Assembly (NCBI RefSeq): GCF_003344345.1 | Contig: NZ_QPIP01000090.1 | Span: forward strand, 1 to 8,024 | DNA length: 8,024 bases | Reading direction: 5' to 3' | Origin: Wolbachia endosymbiont of Cylisticus convexus | GTDB lineage: Bacteria > Pseudomonadota > Alphaproteobacteria > Rickettsiales > Anaplasmataceae | Shown here: positions 6,519 to 8,024 of the stretch, piece after piece | How the letters are laid out: each line of letters starts with the position of its first letter | Numbering within the stretch: position 1 is the first letter of the stretch | The notes under the pieces: model-generated | What the model saw: only the letters and a program-made list of their open reading frames with translations | Database searches by the model: none | What the model was told of the DNA's origin: nothing | Position numbers and translations under genes: made by a program

Positions 6519-8024
6519 TTTCCAACCACTTACTCTGTCTTACTTTTTTAGGCTTTTTACTTTCCATTTTTCCACTCAAACTATTCCATTTACTCTCTGG
6601 CCATCGATCAATCCCAAGTGCAATAGATGCAGCTCTGGCATAAATCCGGCAATCTAGTACCTCATTTCTTTCTCTTACCTTTTGCCACTCTTGTTTGGTG
6701 TAGCCTTTTACTACCTTGCTGACTAATTGCTCTGCCGTTAGCTGTTTGAAATATTCAGGTGCATACTCCGGAAAATGACAGTATCCTACTGGAGCTTCTT
6801 CACCTTCTTTTAAAATATTAAGCAATTGAAAAAGCTCTGACTTTAATATCGATACTCCTACTGGCCAGAGCTTTATTCCTCTTTTCAGCTTTTGCCCTCC
6901 AACTGTTATATCAACTCTACTTGGGCTGCTAAGTGGCACTAGGGCTTTATTTACACCTTTCACTGCCATTACTCTTCCAGATCCTTGATGACTTCTCACC
7001 CAGTTGTAAACTTCCTGCGTTGCATACCCTGCATCAACTGCCATCATGCTTATCATATATTCAAGACCATTTTCACCGATAAAATGATGATTAAGTAATT
7101 CTGAAAGCTTTCCCCATACTTCCCTACCTCCTGTATCTCCTTCAAATACTTGGTAGTCTATTGACCAATTTTCTCTGCCTTTTCCCCAGGCTACAACTTC
7201 TACTTCTAAACGATCTTTTTGAACATCTACTCCTGCTGTGAGAACTACTTCGCCTTTTGGTACTGTGCCTACGGGAAAAAATTCTCTCCTGTTAAATAAT
7301 TGCTTCCAATCGGTACTTCTCCTTTGTCTACCCAAGTTTCTCCTAAAGTGGTATTTATCCAAACTTTTAGTAATTGTTCACTTTCCTTTGCATGGAGAAA
7401 ATCCTCTACTGCTTGTTGCCAACTATACCAGCCAACTGGACTATAAAGACTTGAAAGATGAAATCCTTTTTTCTCACCTTTTACTCTATTAGTAGGCCTC
7501 CATTCTCCACGCTCAAGCATCTCTGTCTTTTGATGATTTTCTATCTTTTTACCACATTCTATACATATATAGTGTGCTGTATTTGGATTTTTATCTTCCC
7601 ATTTTATTTGTGACCATTTTAATATTTGGTAATAATTACAATGCGGACATGGTACAAAAAAATATCTCTTATCTGTTGCTTCAAATTCTTTCTCAATTCT
7701 GCTTATTCCATGGTGTTGATACTAAAAAAATCTTTCGCCGTGCAAATGTATTAGTTCGAGCAATACTGAGCAGTACTGGATCTCCTTCTCCACCTGAGTC
7801 TCCTGGATAGGCGTCTATTTCATCAAGAAAGAGATATTTTACTGGCATAGATCGGAGGCTTACACTGCTGTTTGCTCCGGTTATTACTACTATTCCACCT
7901 TGAAATTCCTTACTCTGCACAGTATTGCCTGAGTCTCTTGACCTTGGGTCTTTTACTTTACTTTTTAAACATGGCGTACTCTCTATTAACGGCGCAAATC
8001 TTCCCTTTGACCAACGTTTTCCCA
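6511..8024 (-). pseudogene. Terminase large subunit (lambda gpA family), partial and frameshifted
   Basis: This is the ATP-driven packaging motor and cos-cutting nuclease. The N-terminal end with Walker A is beyond the right edge. The visible part starts at GKRWSKGRFAPLIESTPCLK and includes the Walker B region YLFLDEIDAYPGDSGGEGDP (about 7790-7840). That frame runs to VSTP near 7710. A second frame carries ISRIEKEFEATDKRYFFVPC, a four-cysteine zinc-ribbon (CPHC near 7638-7648, CIEC near 7552-7563) and TTLGETWVDKGEVP, to about 7312. A third frame carries the nuclease part with AGVDVQKDRLEVE, MAVDAGYAT and EVLDCRIYARAA, which hold likely metal-binding aspartates, and ends at 6511. The first break lacks about eight bases against the STPTxxGxSRIE consensus; the second lacks one base in a GTACC-GATTGG context. 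No complete motor protein can be made as written. Confidence 0.92.

Noticed and set aside
7238..7492. Plus-strand open frame across the terminase break near 7312
   Set aside because: It is antisense to conserved terminase residues and is most likely a by-product of base composition.
1..8024. CRISPR array, tRNA, rRNA or toxin-antitoxin locus
   Set aside because: No regularly spaced repeats, no cloverleaf or rRNA-like segments and no recognisable toxin or antitoxin families were seen on either strand.

Overview
The window is AT-rich and reads as part of an integrated WO-type prophage of Wolbachia, the alphaproteobacterial endosymbiont of arthropods and nematodes. This assignment is from memory of the protein families and of the Wolbachia IS481-like transposase; no search was run. 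Every supported gene lies on the minus strand, so the locus is read from right to left.

In transcription order, from about 8024 down to 624, the genes form a lambda-like packaging and head module: large terminase subunit (A), head-tail joining protein W, an inserted YhcG/DUF1016 PD-(D/E)XK nuclease, portal (B), S49 head protease with a nested scaffold-like start (C/Nu3), decoration protein D, major capsid protein E, a head-tail attachment protein (FII position) and the first part of tail protein Z. This is the lambda order A-W-B-C-Nu3-D-E-FII-Z without a recognisable FI and with the nuclease added between W and B. Genes abut or overlap by a few bases, which suggests one transcript with translational coupling. 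I saw no convincing promoter or Rho-independent terminator.

The left end (1 to about 631) is a decayed IS481-family insertion sequence. Its transposase is frameshifted many times and carries a nonsense codon. The element cuts off the tail Z gene after about 74 residues.

The module is not functional as written. The terminase is broken by two frameshifts and the portal by three, while W, the nuclease, the protease, D, E and the FII-like gene are open throughout. Several of the breaks in three unrelated genes look like net losses of seven or eight bases relative to the family consensus. That pattern is odd enough to ask whether it is a real mutational signature or an assembly artefact from collapsing multicopy prophage and IS sequences.

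Two intergenic inverted repeats stand out: a GC-rich perfect 13-bp pair between C and D, and a 13-bp pair with one mismatch between E and the FII-like gene.
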